From JAJZQD01 sp021847735 (GTDB taxonomy: Bacteria > Bacillota > Thermincolia > Thermincolales > UBA2595): 64,000 nt of DNA. This document shows positions 47,110-54,731 of this stretch, piece by piece. The position numbers were made by a program, and so were the translations under genes. Position 1 is the stretch's first letter. Each line of letters opens with the position of its first letter. The stretch spans positions 20,610 to 84,609 of the forward strand of contig DAHVYW010000012.1 in the NCBI GenBank assembly GCA_027324025.1, written 5' to 3'. The notes beneath the pieces were generated by a model. That model had not been told where the DNA came from. It made no database searches and saw only the letters and a list, made by a program, of their open reading frames with translations.

Positions 47110-48417
47110 CTATTTATTGCGCAAATCAATTACTCTTTTGGCCTTGCCCATCGTTCTTTCGATTGACCTGGGCTCAAGCAATTTAACCTTGGCGCTTATT
47201 GAAAGCACTCTCTGCAGCTTCTGTTTAAGGGTTTTTTCAAGTTCTTCGAGTTCCTTGAACTTACCGGTAAAGTGATCCCCGGAAAGTTCCACCTGGACTT
47301 CCAAATCATCCAGATAACCTTTGCTGGTTACTATCAATTGATAATGAGGGGCTACCCCTTCGGTCTCCATAATTACGCTTTCGATTTGGGAAGGGTACAC
47401 ATTTACACCCCTGATAATCAGCATATCATCCGCCCGGCCTGTTATCTTTTTCATCCTAACAGTAGTCCTGCCGCAGGCGCAAGGTTCGTTTATCAACATC
47501 GATATATCCCTCGTGCGATACCGGACAATAGGGAACGCTTCCCTGGTGAGAGAGGTAAACACCAGTTCACCCTGTTCACCATATCCCAGCACTTCCCCTG
47601 TATCGGGATTTATCACCTCAGGATAAAAATGGTCTTCATTAATGTGCAGGCCATCGGCGCATTCACATTCACCGGCGACGCCTGGTCCCCCAATCTCGGT
47701 CAGGCCGTAGTTATCGGTGGCCCGCATATACCAGCGCCGCTCAATTTCTTTTTTCATGTTTTCGGTGCAGGGCTCGGCCCCGAATAATCCCACCCTTAGA
47801 TTTAGCTTTGACGTATCCACACCCATATCTTCGGCGGCTTCTACCATATACAGAGCATAGGAAGGTGTCGCCACAAGAACTGTGGTTCCAAAATCCTGCA
47901 TCATAGTAATCTGTCTTTCGGTATTGCCCGTAGAGGCGGGAATTATTGTTGCCCCAACCTTTTCCAAGCCGTAATGCAGTCCGAAACCACCGGTGAACAG
48001 CCCGTATCCGAAACAGATCTGAGCAATATCTTCATCCGTCACCCCCGCCATGGTAACCACCCGGGCGACCAGATTGGACCATGTGCGAATATCGCGCTTA
48101 CTATACCCGACAACTTTCTGCCTGCCGGTAGTGCCGGAAGATGCATGAACCCGTACAATTTGTTTCATTGGCATGGCAAACAACCCGAAAGGGTAATTTT
48201 CTGTAATAGCCTCTTTACCTGAAAAAGGTAACTTTTGGACATCTTCCAGCCTTTTAATGTCCTGTGGCTTGACACCCTGTTCAACAAAGAGCTTTCTGTA
48301 GAAAGGTACTTTTTCATATACATTATGAACTACCGTCTGCAGCCGGTCCAGCTGAATGGCCTGCATGTCTTCCCTGCTCATACATTCATAATGAGGTTCC
48401 CAAACCATTAAAATCAT
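47110..48417 (-). CDS. paaK: Phenylacetate-CoA ligase family protein
   Basis: Adenylate-forming enzyme of 435 residues. The nucleotide-binding loop is VHASSGTTGRQKVVGYSKRD, followed by TDNYGLTEIGGPGVAGECE and the hinge YRTRDIS; the C-terminal domain (KITGRADDMLIIRGVNVYPSQIE) is the PaaK-C domain. In iorAB operons it is thought to run in the ATP-forming direction, turning aryl-acetyl-CoA into acid plus ATP. It lies 53 bp upstream of iorA. Confidence 0.93.
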   Translation of the reverse strand: MILMVWEPHYECMSREDMQAIQLDRLQTVVHNVYEKVPFYRKLFVEQGVKPQDIKRLEDVQKLPFSGKEAITENYPFGLFAMPMKQIVRVHASSGTTGRQKVVGYSKRDIRTWSNLVARVVTMAGVTDEDIAQICFGYGLFTGGFGLHYGLEKVGATIIPASTGNTERQITMMQDFGTTVLVATPSYALYMVEAAEDMGVDTSKLNLRVGLFGAEPCTENMKKEIERRWYMRATDNYGLTEIGGPGVAGECECADGLHINEDHFYPEVINPDTGEVLGYGEQGELVFTSLTREAFPIVRYRTRDISMLINEPCACGRTTVRMKKITGRADDMLIIRGVNVYPSQIESVIMETEGVAPHYQLIVTSKGYLDDLEVQVELSGDHFTGKFKELEELEKTLKQKLQRVLSISAKVKLLEPRSIERTMGKAKRVIDLRNK

Positions 48418-48443
48418 CTCCCCGTGTTTTTAGCTCCCTGCCC

Positions 48444-48608
48444 TCAGGTGATAAAAAGGTCATCAAAGCGGCAGAAGGGGTTTGTGCAGGTAAAAAACAA
48501 AAGTACCACTACCAGAATAAGCAGCGGCGTTGAAACCGATTCCCCCAAGTCAACAAAACCACCCGTTACATTTCCAGAATTTAACTGTGGTAGCCGTTTA
48601 TTTGACAA
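48444..48608 (-). CDS. Possible 54-residue hydrophobic protein
   Basis: An open frame from a TTG at 48608 to TGA at 48446 reads MSNKRLPQLNSGNVTGGFVD, then a hydrophobic helix (STPLLILVVVLLFFTC) and a short cysteine-containing tail (NPFCRFDDLFIT). It ends 27 bp before paaK. The ribosome site is weak (GGAAA). It resembles the small hydrophobic spore-associated proteins in size and shape, but I cannot assign a family. The rest of the 365-bp gap holds only a terminator. Confidence 0.35.
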   Translation of the reverse strand: MSNKRLPQLNSGNVTGGFVDLGESVSTPLLILVVVLLFFTCTNPFCRFDDLFIT

Positions 48609-48703
48609 TCATATGTATTTCCACATTTTTAGTCTGTTTCCTGCATTAAGCAAACATATTTTTCTGATAATTTTTAACATTCACGAATAGGCCGAAAATA
48701 CTG

Positions 48704-48754
48704 TTGCCCGCCGTCTGTCATGAACTGGACCAGTTCACTGTCAACGGCGGGCAA
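48704..48754 (-). terminator. Hairpin terminator after the aminotransferase gene
   Basis: TTGCCCGCCGT pairs with ACGGCGGGCAA around an inner TGAACTGG/CCAGTTCA stem. Only a weak T stretch follows on the minus strand. It separates the Lrp-aminotransferase unit from paaK-iorA-iorB. Confidence 0.65.
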
Positions 48755-48783
48755 CAAAAAGGTTGAGTCGCGTCTTACGCCAA

Positions 48784-49977
48784 TTAACCACAGGCCTCCT
48801 CGCCGCAAAAAGATAGCTTTTTAAGGAATTTGTCCATGCGATCGATAGCTTCCGTAAGATTTTCCACCGAGGCGGCATAAGAGCACCTGATATGGCCTTG
48901 CCCGTTAACCCCGAAAACACTTCCAGGCACAGTGGCCACTTTTGCTTCCATCAACAGCCTTTCGGCAAACTCTTCGGAAGATAAACCGGTATTTTTGATT
49001 GAAGGAAAAGCATAAAAGGCACCTTTTGGCTCAAAGCAGGACAGGCCTATCTCACTGAACCCTTTAAGGACGAGCTTTCTGCGCCTGTCATATTCGGCCA
49101 CCATCTTAAGCATTTCATCTGTACCGTTTTGCAGCGCTTCCAGGGCCGCCATTTGAGCCGTTACCGGTGCGCAGAGCATCGTATACTGGTGTATCTTAGT
49201 CATGTGGGCAATCACTTCCGGATGCCCGCAGGCATAGCCGAGACGCCATCCGGTCATGGCATACGCCTTAGAAAACCCGTTTAACAGGATGGTCCGGTTC
49301 TTCATGGCCGGCAGTGAGGCAAAACAAGTATGTTCACCTTCATATGTAAGTTTGTCGTAAATCTCGTCAGAGATGACAACAAGGTCGTGTTTCTTGACCA
49401 CCTTAGCTATTTCCATTAGCTCTTCCCTGGAAATAGTTGCCCCGGTTGGGTTGTTGGGATAACTGAGGATAATGACCTTGGTTTTCGGAGTGATTTTTTC
49501 CTTTATTTCAGCGGCAGTAACCCGAAAGTCGTTTTCAGCCGAGGTCAGAATAGGCACCGGTGTCCCTCCGGCCATACTGGTACAGGGGGCATAAGACACA
49601 TAACATGGTTCTGGGACGAGGACCTCATCCCCCGGGGCTAAAAGCGCTCTAAGGGCCAAATCCATACCTTCACTGACACCCACTGTAACCAACACTTCAT
49701 TACGGGGTTCATATGCGACCTTATAATTGTTATAAAGGTGGCGGGCAATCTCCTCCCGCAGTTCGAGAAGCCCCCAGTTCGAGGTGTACATGGTGTATCC
49801 CTTTTCCAGGGAATATATACAGGCCTCCCGCACATGCCAGGGAGTGACAAAATCCGGTTCGCCGACACCCAGGGAAATGACCCCCTTCATTTCTGAAACC
49901 AGGTCAAAAAAACGCCTGATGCCTGACGGAGGAATGCTTTTCACTTGTGGGGACAGTTTATCCGTCCAGTTTATCAT
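48784..49977 (-). CDS. Class I/II aminotransferase (alanine- or aromatic-type)
   Basis: PLP-dependent aminotransferase of 397 residues, aspartate-aminotransferase fold. The Schiff-base lysine is in LLNGFSKAYAMTGWRLGYA; SYPNNPTGATIS and the substrate arginine in HIRCSYAASVENLTEAIDRM are typical of the alpha branch. By sequence it could be an aromatic, alanine or broad-range enzyme. The T-box in its leader, which appears to read an alanine codon, favours alanine formation from pyruvate; the neighbouring iorAB/paaK genes would favour aromatic substrates. Its start ATG overlaps the Lrp gene by four bases. Confidence 0.88.
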   Translation of the reverse strand: MINWTDKLSPQVKSIPPSGIRRFFDLVSEMKGVISLGVGEPDFVTPWHVREACIYSLEKGYTMYTSNWGLLELREEIARHLYNNYKVAYEPRNEVLVTVGVSEGMDLALRALLAPGDEVLVPEPCYVSYAPCTSMAGGTPVPILTSAENDFRVTAAEIKEKITPKTKVIILSYPNNPTGATISREELMEIAKVVKKHDLVVISDEIYDKLTYEGEHTCFASLPAMKNRTILLNGFSKAYAMTGWRLGYACGHPEVIAHMTKIHQYTMLCAPVTAQMAALEALQNGTDEMLKMVAEYDRRRKLVLKGFSEIGLSCFEPKGAFYAFPSIKNTGLSSEEFAERLLMEAKVATVPGSVFGVNGQGHIRCSYAASVENLTEAIDRMDKFLKKLSFCGEEACG

Positions 49978-50465
49978 GGTGAAATCACCAGCCTTCTATC
50001 GTCTTCTTTATCCTCCAAAATCACGCCCTCCTGTTTGTATTTTTTCAATACAAAGTGGGTGGCCGTCCCTTGAACTTCCTCAACGGTAGCCAGTTTGGTA
50101 GCTACAAAAAATGCCACTTCCTTCATTGTCTTTCCTTCAATTAGAACAGAAATGTCGTAACTGCCGGACATCAGATAAACCGTCTTGACCTCAGGAAAAC
50201 GGTAAATTCTTTCAGCAATATCGTCAAAACCGGAGCCTCTCTGGGGAGTCACCTTGACCTCAATCAAAGCGGAAACCGTTTCTTGACCGGCTTTTTCCCA
50301 ATTAATGAGGCTGTGGTATTTCACTATAAGCCGCTTTTCTTCCAGTTCCTTAACCCGGTTTTCGACCTCCGTTTGGTCCATATCGAGCATTGCCGCTATC
50401 TGCTCATACCGTAAACGGCTGTTATTTTCCAACAACTCAAGAATCTCGCGATCTTTTTTATCCAT
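49974..50465 (-). CDS. Lrp/AsnC family transcriptional regulator
   Basis: A 163-residue amino-acid-responsive regulator. The N-terminal helix-turn-helix is LRYEQIAAMLDMDQTEVENRVKELEEKRL, and the C-terminal RAM domain includes SALIEVKVTPQRGSGFDDIAERI and VYLMSGSYDISVLIEGKTMKEVAFFVATKLA. It is translationally coupled to the aminotransferase and probably senses the amino acid that enzyme makes or consumes. It is the first gene after the T-box leader. Confidence 0.93.
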   Translation of the reverse strand: MDKKDREILELLENNSRLRYEQIAAMLDMDQTEVENRVKELEEKRLIVKYHSLINWEKAGQETVSALIEVKVTPQRGSGFDDIAERIYRFPEVKTVYLMSGSYDISVLIEGKTMKEVAFFVATKLATVEEVQGTATHFVLKKYKQEGVILEDKEDDRRLVISP

Positions 50466-50480
50466 TTCACAACCTCCTAA

Positions 50481-50728
50481 TTAAAAATAAATAAGCTCCC
50501 ATCCCCAAGGGACGAGAGCTCTCTCACGCGGTACCACCCTAATTGGCTGCTCACAGGCAAACCCAACTTTTTCCCGTTACGTGGGCCAGGCGGCCGGGCT
50601 TACTGGTTTCAGCCCGGCAACTCCGGGGTGGCATTCGGTGCCCGTTCCTGCCGGTTCACAGCATTCCCGGCTCTCTTTGAGATAACAAAGCACTTACTAT
50701 CCCCATCATTGTCATTAAGTATAAATTT
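50481..50728 (-). promoter_or_regulatory. T-box riboswitch leader, specifier reads as GCC (alanine)
   Basis: Reading the minus strand: stem I base GGGG pairs with CCCC and GTGC with GCAC; between them lies the AGTA bulge on the 5' side and CGAATGCCA on the 3' side. The triplet immediately before the conserved A is GCC, an alanine codon. AGAGAGCCGGG and GCTGTGAACCGGC form the distal part. The T-box GGGTGGTACCGCG is at 50527-50539; its UGGU bulge fits a tRNA with A at the discriminator, as tRNA-Ala has. A terminator stem with TTATTTATTTTT follows (50481-50519). The leader should open when uncharged tRNA-Ala accumulates. The T-box is certain; the specifier identity is by position only. Confidence 0.9.
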
Positions 50729-50734
50729 CTTTGA

Positions 50735-50763
50735 ATTATATCACCTGCGGGTTACCCTGTCAA
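50735..50763 (-). promoter_or_regulatory. Perfect SigA promoter of the T-box operon
   Basis: TTGACA, 17-bp spacer, TATAAT on the minus strand, directly upstream of the T-box leader. Confidence 0.9.
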
Positions 50764-50812
50764 TAATATTGGTATGCGGAAAAAGCCGGTTGGGTTATTG
50801 TTAATATATTCC

Positions 50813-52474
50813 TCACCTCAGCCGCCCGGAACGGAGCATGGAAACAAGAATCAGTATTCCCAGGAAACCCGAAAACATAAAGCCCAACGTCCCCAAAGCG
50901 GGATACCCCCACAGGAGAGGGCCTTTACCCGTGTGCATGATAACCGCGGAACCAACCATCAAAGCGGCCAGGATAAGACCGAAGGAAATCCTCGAAGATG
51001 ATATGTCAAGCATGTCATATAACCAGTTTAAATTTCTGTGATAAAATGTAATCCGGGTATCATTATTAGCCAAATTGCTAACTGCCTGGGAAATGTCTCG
51101 AGGCAAAGTAAACATTGCCCCGCCGACATTTGAAATCTGTTTATAGAGGCTTCCGGGATAAAGGCTGGGGCGCAAGGCCTCTTTTAAGTATTCAATGGCT
51201 ATCGGTTTAATAACCTCCGCCATGTCCAATTCGGGGCAAATTTTTCTGGCCATGTTCTCACATATCATCACCGTTTTGCCCAAAATAAAAAGACTGTCAG
51301 GCATTTTGATTCCATGGTTGATGGAAATAGTGATCATCCCGTTAATCAGTTCGCCAAGTTCCATTCCGCCGGTGGTTACCCCGTTGGCCTTCTCCACAAT
51401 CTCGGCCACATCTTCAAAGAAATACTGGCGGTGAATTTTCCTGGTGGTTATCCCCGTCTCCATGATAACATCCATAACAGCGGGTACATCCCGTTCCGAT
51501 AATGCTACTATGAGTTCCGCCACTTGTCTGCGGTGGTTTTGGTCAAATCTGCCCACAATCCCGAAATCTATCAAGACTACCCGAAAATCGTCCTGAAATA
51601 GGACGTTACCCGGGTGCGGATCCCCGTGGAACAGCCCTTTTTCGAACAACGGGCGGAAAACTGCCAGCAGCATGTTTCCGGCATATTTGGCCCTGTCCTC
51701 AAAGGAGTATGGATGTTTTTCAAATTCCTCGACCCGGATTCCCCTGACATACTCCATAGTCAGTATTTCCCTGGTCGTATATTCCGAAAATACCCTTGGC
51801 ACAATCACCTTTTCATTATGGCAGAATTCCCGGTAGAAGGCCTCCATGTTAACTGCCTCGGTCAGGTAATCGAGTTCTTTGTGGATTTGCCGTTCAAACA
51901 CGTCGATTATCTCGTGAACATTACAGACCCGTCCTATAACAGTGCGGTCCTGCAGTATTCCCGCAAAATTTTTAAGTATCTTAATATCACCGTTTATCAA
52001 TTGAGTCAGGTGAGGCCGCTGGATTTTTACTACGACCTTTTCACCGCCTGAAATTACTGCTTCGTGTACCTGGCCTATGGAAGCACTGGCAAGCGGCTCG
52101 TAATTAAAATCGAAAAAAACTTCTTCGGGATTTTTTCCCGTCTCTTTAATAAATTGAGCCCTGACATCAGATTCAGGGACCTCTTCAACATTATCCTGAA
52201 GCCTGCTAAATTCCTCAACATAATCCCGGGGAACAAGGTCCGGCCTGGCACTAAGCAACTGGCCCAGCTTCACAAAGGTTGGCCCCAGGTCTTCAAAAAT
52301 CATTCTGACTTTTTGAGGTTGGGAACAAGGCCCGGTATTGGTGAAGGCGCCACCGGTTCCAGGGTCGACGAGCAGTCCCAGTCCAAGCAGTTCAACCAGA
52401 TAGCGAAACCCATGCCTTATAAGAACCCGGGCAATCTCCCGATACCGCGACACCCTACGGTATTTTAAGGCCAA
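50813..52474 (-). CDS. UbiB/AarF (ABC1) atypical kinase
   Basis: A 553-residue protein-kinase-like protein. The KxGQ motif region is TFVKLGQLLSARPDLVPRDYVEE, the A-rich loop PLASASIGQVHEA replaces the glycine loop, the catalytic block is GLFHGDPHPGNVLF and the metal motif is VVLIDFGIVG. Two C-terminal membrane helices end it. In quinone producers UbiB helps ubiquinone synthesis; in anaerobes its lipid substrate is unknown. I start at TTG 52474 behind GGGGGGTGAAACA; the reading from 52504 has no ribosome site. Confidence 0.9.
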   Translation of the reverse strand: MALKYRRVSRYREIARVLIRHGFRYLVELLGLGLLVDPGTGGAFTNTGPCSQPQKVRMIFEDLGPTFVKLGQLLSARPDLVPRDYVEEFSRLQDNVEEVPESDVRAQFIKETGKNPEEVFFDFNYEPLASASIGQVHEAVISGGEKVVVKIQRPHLTQLINGDIKILKNFAGILQDRTVIGRVCNVHEIIDVFERQIHKELDYLTEAVNMEAFYREFCHNEKVIVPRVFSEYTTREILTMEYVRGIRVEEFEKHPYSFEDRAKYAGNMLLAVFRPLFEKGLFHGDPHPGNVLFQDDFRVVLIDFGIVGRFDQNHRRQVAELIVALSERDVPAVMDVIMETGITTRKIHRQYFFEDVAEIVEKANGVTTGGMELGELINGMITISINHGIKMPDSLFILGKTVMICENMARKICPELDMAEVIKPIAIEYLKEALRPSLYPGSLYKQISNVGGAMFTLPRDISQAVSNLANNDTRITFYHRNLNWLYDMLDISSSRISFGLILAALMVGSAVIMHTGKGPLLWGYPALGTLGFMFSGFLGILILVSMLRSGRLR

Positions 52475-52565
52475 TGTTTCACCCCCCGTCCCCTTAATGT
52501 GCATTTACATTATGACAATTTAGGAGGTTTTTTATCCGGCCTGGCAATCGATATCTACAGGTCGT

Positions 52566-52630
52566 TATAAAGAAACAAGGCCGGTCTGGCGGTTTGCGGG
52601 AGGTTTTTACCTTGCAAGCGTCAGACCGGC
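52566..52630 (-). terminator. Terminator after copZ
   Basis: GCCGGTCTG pairs with CAGACCGGC around a 33-nt loop, then CTTGTTTCTTT on the minus strand, 4 bp after the copZ stop. Confidence 0.7.
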
Positions 52631-52633
52631 GGT

Positions 52634-52840
52634 TTATTTCACCTCATATCCGGCATCACTAATAGTCTTCTTGAGATTATTCCCATCCACTACGGCCGGG
52701 TCGTAGTCGATTGACACAGTTTTCCCGGCCAGATTGACAACGGCATCCTTAACTCCATTAAGGGTTTTCAGTGCCTTTTCCACAGACATTTTGCAGTGAT
52801 TACAACTCATTCCTTCCACGTTCATGACTACATTAGCCAA
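52634..52840 (-). CDS. copZ: CopZ-type copper chaperone (heavy-metal-associated domain)
   Basis: A 68-residue ferredoxin-fold metallochaperone. The metal site is GMSCNHC. The start is a TTG at 52840 behind GGGGGTGAAG, giving the usual MANVVMNVEGMSCNHCKMSV; a longer frame upstream is not coding. No copper ATPase or CsoR repressor is adjacent, so it is an isolated gene. The upstream gap contains an imperfect palindrome, ATAGTGTATATACTGTAT, which might be an operator. Confidence 0.92.
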   Translation of the reverse strand: MANVVMNVEGMSCNHCKMSVEKALKTLNGVKDAVVNLAGKTVSIDYDPAVVDGNNLKKTISDAGYEVK

Positions 52841-53022
52841 AACTTCACCCCCTTCGATTATTATTGTACCCAGATAGGAAAAAGCCATGCCGGATACAGT
52901 ATATACACTATTATAAATCATTACTATTAAAGAAAAAATGCACAAAATAAAAAATGTGGACAATATTACATCCACAGAAAAAATGGTCATTTCCAGGGTG
53001 GCCCAGGTATGTCTTTGGCGGC

Positions 53023-54531
53023 TCATTCATACGGGAAATAAAGATACGTGGTTGTGCCCCTGGCCAATTGGCTTTTTACTTCCATGTAGGCCCCGTGGCT
53101 TTCCATAATAGTTGATGATACCGCCAGACCAAGTCCGGTACCGTTATCTTTGGTGGTGAAAAAAGGGATATACATCCTCCTGACCGTCTCTTCATCCATT
53201 CCTATTCCCGTATCATTTATTTCCAGGCAAACCTTTTGCTCCCCGGGGATGTCGTAAGCGCGAACCGTGAGCGTTCCGCTTTTGACCATAGCGTCAAAGG
53301 AGTTCCTGATGACATTGATTAATACCTGTTTTATCTGCTCACAGTCAATAAGGACAAGCTGTAACGTCTCATTAAACTCTTCAATTATCCTAATGTTTTT
53401 TAAGAAGGCCTCGCTTTCAATTAACAAGCGAATATCCTCCCACAATTCCTTAAGATTGTATGGCTTTCTGTTGGGTAACGCAGGTTTGGCAAGCTTTAAA
53501 AATTCGTTGACAATGATATTAACCCTGTCTATTTCATCTATTATAATATTAATGTATTCAGCCTTTGGCGTGCCTGCCAGTTCATTCTGCAGCAACTGGA
53601 TAAACCCCCTGACCGAAGTAAGGGGATTCCGTATTTCATGTGCCGCTCCAGCCGCCAACTGCCCCACCATAGCCAGTTTTTCCGATTGAACCATGACCTT
53701 TTCCAACTTGCGGGGATTAAACACGTCAACCACCGTCAGGAAGGCACCGACAAACTCACCCTTTTCATCAAAGACGGGGTGGGCTTTAGTTTCAAAGGGT
53801 GCGGGCTCTTCCGTCCCGTTTGCCATAACTATATCCGTAAAGGAAGCCTCCTGTGTCTCCAACGTTTTTTGTAAGAGACCAAGCAGAGAAAGTTGAAAAT
53901 GACTTCCCGAGCTGCCGGTTACTTCAGAAAAATGTTTTCCCAAAAAACCGCCTTCACTCCATTGCAAAAGTGAAGCCATTGGCCGGTTAATGAATGTAAC
54001 CTTCCCCTTAGAATCAACAACTAACACCGCAGTTTTTGTATGTTCAAGAACCGTCCTATACAAGGTGCGATGATTAGTAATGGCCTTTTTAATTCGTTCA
54101 AAAGCTCCTTTTTTTTCTTTCCGTTCTTCAATATTCTTTAGCTCCGTTCGTACAGCCGCGCTTAATTCGGGGTAATCAATAGGCCTGCTCAACGTATTGC
54201 TAATACCCATGGAAGACAGCGTTTTTTTAATGGCTGCGGAGTTACCCCCTACAACGGCAATAATGCCGAAATGTCCGCTAATACTGCCTATTCTTTTGAA
54301 AACGTCAATATCGCTGGCCCCGCTTACATTTAAGAGGACAACGTTGACTTCACCCTTTTCAATGAGGGCTTCAATCATTGACAGGTCCTGGATATAATAT
54401 ACTCCATGGCCATCGCCTTGAAGCCTCCACCTTGCAAGTTTCAGCTTCCCTGCCGGGTCAAGTATCATTACCCCCGATTGCTTTACAGGCTCAAAACCTC
54501 TCGTGTTGGAATTCCCGATTTCGTCACACAT
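53023..54531 (-). CDS. Sporulation-type sensor histidine kinase with degenerate receiver domain
   Basis: A cytosolic 502-residue kinase. The N-terminal 120 residues form a receiver-like fold that has lost its phosphorylation site: LLNVSGASDID replaces the aspartate motif and SRPI replaces the K-P motif. A PAS domain follows (TVLEHTKTAVLVVDSKGKVTFINRPMASLL), then the phospho-acceptor domain GAAHEIRNPLTSVRGFIQLL with its histidine, and the ATPase with N box NVIRNSFDAM, G1 NDTGIGMDEETV and G2 NGTGLGLAVS. The H box is the type used by KinA-KinE and other kinases that feed Spo0F. No response regulator is adjacent. I start at ATG 54531, ten bases after GGGGGTGA. Confidence 0.85.
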   Translation of the reverse strand: MCDEIGNSNTRGFEPVKQSGVMILDPAGKLKLARWRLQGDGHGVYYIQDLSMIEALIEKGEVNVVLLNVSGASDIDVFKRIGSISGHFGIIAVVGGNSAAIKKTLSSMGISNTLSRPIDYPELSAAVRTELKNIEERKEKKGAFERIKKAITNHRTLYRTVLEHTKTAVLVVDSKGKVTFINRPMASLLQWSEGGFLGKHFSEVTGSSGSHFQLSLLGLLQKTLETQEASFTDIVMANGTEEPAPFETKAHPVFDEKGEFVGAFLTVVDVFNPRKLEKVMVQSEKLAMVGQLAAGAAHEIRNPLTSVRGFIQLLQNELAGTPKAEYINIIIDEIDRVNIIVNEFLKLAKPALPNRKPYNLKELWEDIRLLIESEAFLKNIRIIEEFNETLQLVLIDCEQIKQVLINVIRNSFDAMVKSGTLTVRAYDIPGEQKVCLEINDTGIGMDEETVRRMYIPFFTTKDNGTGLGLAVSSTIMESHGAYMEVKSQLARGTTTYLYFPYE

Positions 54532-54731
54532 CCTAGTTTTGTCACCCCCAACACCGTTAATCACTCAACTATTGTACAATTTTTCCAGCACTACTAATTC
54601 GCCAATAGAAATAAAAAGTCCTTCTTAGAATATCCCAAATTTTCTAAAAACTTTGTCGAAAATTAAAGTCCACATACTGAAGATAATTTTTGATATAATA
54701 AGGCTATGATTATTTGGGGTTGGTGAACTTA

